From Marispirochaeta aestuarii (GTDB lineage Bacteria; Spirochaetota; Spirochaetia; JC444; Marispirochaetaceae): DNA of 64,000 nt. The position numbers and the translations under genes are program-made. Shown here in pieces: positions 61,383 to 64,000 of this stretch. The stretch is taken from NCBI RefSeq assembly GCF_002087085.1, contig NZ_MWQY01000005.1:62001-126000 (forward strand), given 5' to 3'. Every line of letters begins with the position of its first letter. Positions within the stretch are counted from its first letter, which is position 1. Under the pieces are notes generated by a model that was not told the DNA's origin, made no database searches, and worked only from the letters and a program-made list of their open reading frames with translations.

Positions 61383-62681
61383 ATGAATAATCCGAAGATG
61401 TACGAAGCTGCCCGAAATGCACGAAAAGCAGCTGTTGATATGGCTGTTCTGACGGGCGAGCAGAAGAACAGGGCCCTTGCCGGCATCATAGCGGTTCTGC
61501 AGGAAAATGCACAGACAATCTTTGACGCCAATACCAGGGATATCGCTCAGGCTCAAAAGGACGGCGTTCCCGCGCCTCTACTGAAACGCCTGGTCTTCGA
61601 TGCGAAAAAGCTGGATGGGGCGATCCATGGCATCAGGGCACTCATCGGCCTCGATGAACCCGTAGGCCGGCTGCAGCTGGCAACCGAGCTCGATGAAGGG
61701 CTCGAGTTGCACCGGATAAGCTGCCCCATCGGTGTCATCGGAATGATTTTTGAGTCCCGCCCCGACGCCCTGGTACAGATTTCCACTCTCTGTCTCAAGA
61801 GCGGAAACTCCGTGCTCCTGAAGGGAGGCAGGGAAGCCCTTGAAACCAACCGTGTTCTTGCCTCATGTATTGCCGAAGGGGCCGCCAGGGAAGGACTGCC
61901 TGAAGGGTGGATTTACAATATTGAATCCAGGGAGGAGGTTGCCCAGATGCTTTCCATGGACAACGAGATTGACCTCCTTGTCCCCCGGGGATCCAACGAG
62001 TTCGTCCGTTATATAATGGATAACAGCCGAATACCCGTCATGGGCCACGCCGACGGAATCTGTCATACCTATATTCATGCCTCTGCGGATCCGGGAATCG
62101 CGGTACGGGTTGCGGTGGATGGAAAGGCCCAGTACGTTGCTGTCTGCAATGCCACGGAAACCATCCTAATCGACAGATCCGTTGTAAAAATCATTCTGCC
62201 TCTGCTTGTTAACGCCCTGGAGGCGGCGGGCGTCAGGATAAAGGCCTGTGCAGTATGCAGAGAGCTTATACCCGGCCTTGAAGAAGCGGTGGAGGAAGAC
62301 TGGAGCACCGAGTATCTTGATCTGATCGTATCCGTAAAGGCGGTGGAGGGTCTGGAAGAGGCGGTTGATCATATCAACCGCTACGGTTCCGGGCATACCG
62401 ATGCAATTGTGGCCAGCGATACGACGGCATCGGATTTTTTTACCTCCCGGGTGGATTCGGCCAATGTCTTTGTAAACTGCAGCACCAGGTTCTCCGACGG
62501 TTTTCGCTACGGTTTCGGCGCCGAGGTGGGAATCAGCACCGGAAAGCTCCATGCCCGGGGCCCGGTGGGACTGGAAGGCCTGTTGACCTACAAGTACAAG
62601 CTGACAGGCACGGGCCAGATTGTTGCAGATTACGCTTCGGGTAAAAAGCATTTTACCCATCGAAAGCTGGATATTAACTGA
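61383..62681 (+). CDS. proA: gamma-glutamyl phosphate reductase (glutamate-5-semialdehyde dehydrogenase)
   Basis: The 432-residue enzyme reduces gamma-glutamyl phosphate with NADPH to the semialdehyde, the second step of proline synthesis. SCPIGVIGMIFESRPDALVQ, LKSGNSVLLKGGREA and DLLVPRGSNEFVRYIMDNS are conserved, and the catalytic Cys is in IKACAVCRE or the later VFVNCSTRFSDGF. The stop overlaps the proB ATG by one base (TGATG), so the two are translationally coupled. The gene order proA-proB is the reverse of the common proBA. Confidence 0.96.
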   Translation: MNNPKMYEAARNARKAAVDMAVLTGEQKNRALAGIIAVLQENAQTIFDANTRDIAQAQKDGVPAPLLKRLVFDAKKLDGAIHGIRALIGLDEPVGRLQLATELDEGLELHRISCPIGVIGMIFESRPDALVQISTLCLKSGNSVLLKGGREALETNRVLASCIAEGAAREGLPEGWIYNIESREEVAQMLSMDNEIDLLVPRGSNEFVRYIMDNSRIPVMGHADGICHTYIHASADPGIAVRVAVDGKAQYVAVCNATETILIDRSVVKIILPLLVNALEAAGVRIKACAVCRELIPGLEEAVEEDWSTEYLDLIVSVKAVEGLEEAVDHINRYGSGHTDAIVASDTTASDFFTSRVDSANVFVNCSTRFSDGFRYGFGAEVGISTGKLHARGPVGLEGLLTYKYKLTGTGQIVADYASGKKHFTHRKLDIN

Positions 62682-63790
62682 TGCGTGATTTTTCTTACTG
62701 TAAACGGGTTGTCGTCAAGATAGGGACCAATCTGCTCTCATCCCCTGAGGGAGTACGGGAAGACTTTCTCGAAAGAGTTGCCAGGGATATCTGCGTCCTC
62801 CGGGAAAAAGGGCTGCAGGTGGTCGTTGTAACCTCCGGAGCCGTAGGAATGGGGGCCAGGGAACTCGGATTAAGCGGCAAGGTCACCAGGATAAATATGC
62901 GCCAGGCCTGTGCAGCCATCGGTCAACCCCTTCTGATGCAGTCATACCGCTCGGTATTCGGCAGGCTCGGGGTCAATATCGCCCAGTTGCTTCTTACTCC
63001 GGAGGTCCTCAATAACAGGAAAAGCTATCTTACCCTGCGGGATTCCCTGGAAACCCTGTTTTCCCTTCGGGTGCTTCCTGTTGTGAATGAGAACGACAGT
63101 GTCTCCACCAGTGAAATAGGCAATGCCTTTGGAGAGAACGATCGCCTGAGTGCTCTTGTGGCCAGTAAGATCGACGCCGATCTTCTGATTCTTATGACCG
63201 ATATCGACGCTTTATACGATGCCGACCCTCGAAGCAACAGCGAGGCAAAGCCGCTGAGTATAGTGGAGGAGCTTACTCCGGAAATTCTGGCAGCCGCCGG
63301 CAGTGCCGGCAGCGCACATTCCACCGGGGGCATGCGCACAAAACTTGATGCTGTCAAGATCGCCCGCCGGGCCGGCTGCAGGGTTGTGCTTGCCCACGGA
63401 AACACCGAAAACATGCTGGAAAGAATCATCGCGGGAGAGGCAATCGGAACGCTGTTTCTCGCCCGGCCCAGAATAAAGAACCGCAAACGCTGGATCCTCT
63501 ACAGCTGGCCGGAAGGTTTCCTGCGGATCGACGAAGGTGCAGCCAGTGCTCTTCGGGAGCACAAGAGCCTGCTGCCCAGGGGACTTACCGCCGTTGAGGG
63601 TAATTTTCCAGCCGGCGCCGTGGTCCAGATAAATGATATTGCCAAAATCATTTCAAATTTCTCGTCCACTGAACTGCAGAAGCTTATTGGGCTTCACTCC
63701 TCCAGGATCACCGAAATCCTCGGTAAAGAAGCGCCGGTGGTAATAGCCCGCCCGGAGGAGACGGTATTCCTGGATGAAAAGGATGACTGA
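62681..63790 (+). CDS. proB: glutamate 5-kinase with PUA domain
   Basis: The 369-residue enzyme phosphorylates glutamate, the first and feedback-controlled step of proline synthesis. KRVVVKIGTNLL, VVTSGAVGMGARELGL, FGENDRLSALVASKIDADLL and LMTDIDALYDADPR are kinase motifs. The C-terminal PUA domain (SLLPRGLTAVEGNFPAGAVV) gives the full-length form. Translationally coupled to proA. Confidence 0.96.
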   Translation: MRDFSYCKRVVVKIGTNLLSSPEGVREDFLERVARDICVLREKGLQVVVVTSGAVGMGARELGLSGKVTRINMRQACAAIGQPLLMQSYRSVFGRLGVNIAQLLLTPEVLNNRKSYLTLRDSLETLFSLRVLPVVNENDSVSTSEIGNAFGENDRLSALVASKIDADLLILMTDIDALYDADPRSNSEAKPLSIVEELTPEILAAAGSAGSAHSTGGMRTKLDAVKIARRAGCRVVLAHGNTENMLERIIAGEAIGTLFLARPRIKNRKRWILYSWPEGFLRIDEGAASALREHKSLLPRGLTAVEGNFPAGAVVQINDIAKIISNFSSTELQKLIGLHSSRITEILGKEAPVVIARPEETVFLDEKDD

Positions 63791-63848
63791 AGGAGACCCG
63801 CAGGTGCCTTGAGGAAGGTCGCCTTTAATAACTACTCTTTTTTCCATA

Positions 63849-63864
63849 TCCTGAGTCGTCAGGA
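63849..63864. repeat. perfect 6-bp hairpin after proB
   Basis: TCCTGA (63849-63854) and TCAGGA (63859-63864) pair around a GTCG loop. It is preceded rather than followed by a T-run (63834-63843), so it may form part of a promoter or leader for the next gene. Confidence 0.4.
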
Positions 63865-63968
63865 TTTTCCGCGATCCTCAACTCTTGTTACGACAAGCGT
63901 ATGCGGGCACTATAAAAATTTTCCTTCCTGACTATGGAAAAAATACCACGCTTTTAGAGGTGCCCGGA

Positions 63969-64000
63969 TGTTATCCGAGGGAGAGAAGGGCGAGGCTTTC
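63969..64000 (+). CDS. possible start of a further gene (3' truncated)
   Basis: An ATG at 63969 follows GAGGTG by five bases, and a TATAAA with a weak -35 lies upstream. Only the first 11 codons (MLSEGEKGEAF) are visible, so no function can be suggested. Confidence 0.4.

Overview
The window is a dense stretch of ordinary bacterial chromosome: about 55 protein genes, six tRNAs, few gaps over 200 bases, moderately high G+C, and Shine-Dalgarno sequences before most genes. It contains no rRNA, CRISPR array, insertion sequence or prophage. The content points to a free-living or anaerobic spirochaete of the Spirochaetaceae type. The reasons are the many signal-peptide or loose-lipobox proteins, a periplasmic FlgH-like flagellar protein, a TRAP transporter locus, the IorAB/PaaK anaerobic aromatic pathway, a class II IlvC, a B12-dependent ribonucleotide reductase, and a tiny 29-residue mS38/COX24-like basic protein known from spirochaetes and Bacteroidetes. 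This is inference from gene content, not a database match.

Layout. Bases 1-10600 carry a partial FemAB-type peptidoglycan bridge enzyme, murD, an unknown protein, the 29-residue basic protein followed by a strong RNA hairpin, an FlgH-like protein, dxs, ilvC, a double-ATPase ABC protein and a CsgG-like outer-membrane protein. Bases 10700-17100 are a sugar-acid catabolic island: a LacI regulator, a TRAP transporter (dctPMQ) and an Ldh_2-family dehydrogenase on the minus strand, divergent from an L-idonate dehydrogenase-like zinc enzyme. Two GAAAGCGCTTTC-type palindromes sit at the two divergent promoters. Bases 17100-24100 hold a pseudo-receiver histidine kinase divergent from a membrane diguanylate cyclase, tRNA-Leu, pepF, a methyltransferase, rdgB and a divergent sigma-factor-like protein. 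Bases 24200-30800 hold an aromatic 2-oxoacid operon (iorA, iorB, two phenylacetate-CoA ligases, an ACT protein) with an aminotransferase next to it.

Bases 30900-38950 are mixed metabolism: bcp, a UMF1 permease, sn-glycerol-1-phosphate dehydrogenase, leuCD, a DHH phosphoesterase, an M24 peptidase and a small exported protein. Bases 39000-44700 are the proteostasis operon tig-clpP-clpX-lon. It is followed by five tRNAs (His, Arg, Lys, Leu, Gly), a RarA-methyltransferase fusion and a LarA-type racemase. Bases 48900-64000 hold small exported proteins, xseAB, a divergent pair of unknown genes with apparently leaderless starts, a lipoprotein with an HEGFH metallopeptidase motif, the B12-dependent ribonucleotide reductase behind two NrdR-like boxes, rpmB, a PhnP-like hydrolase, recQ, an Lrp regulator, proA-proB and the possible start of one more gene.

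No single large undescribed system stands out. The observations most worth follow-up are the structured element between the mini ribosomal-type gene and the FlgH-like gene, the two-ligase IorAB operon, the RarA-methyltransferase fusion, the HEGFH lipoprotein, and the leaderless divergent pair. All promoter, operator and hairpin calls come from reading the sequence by eye.
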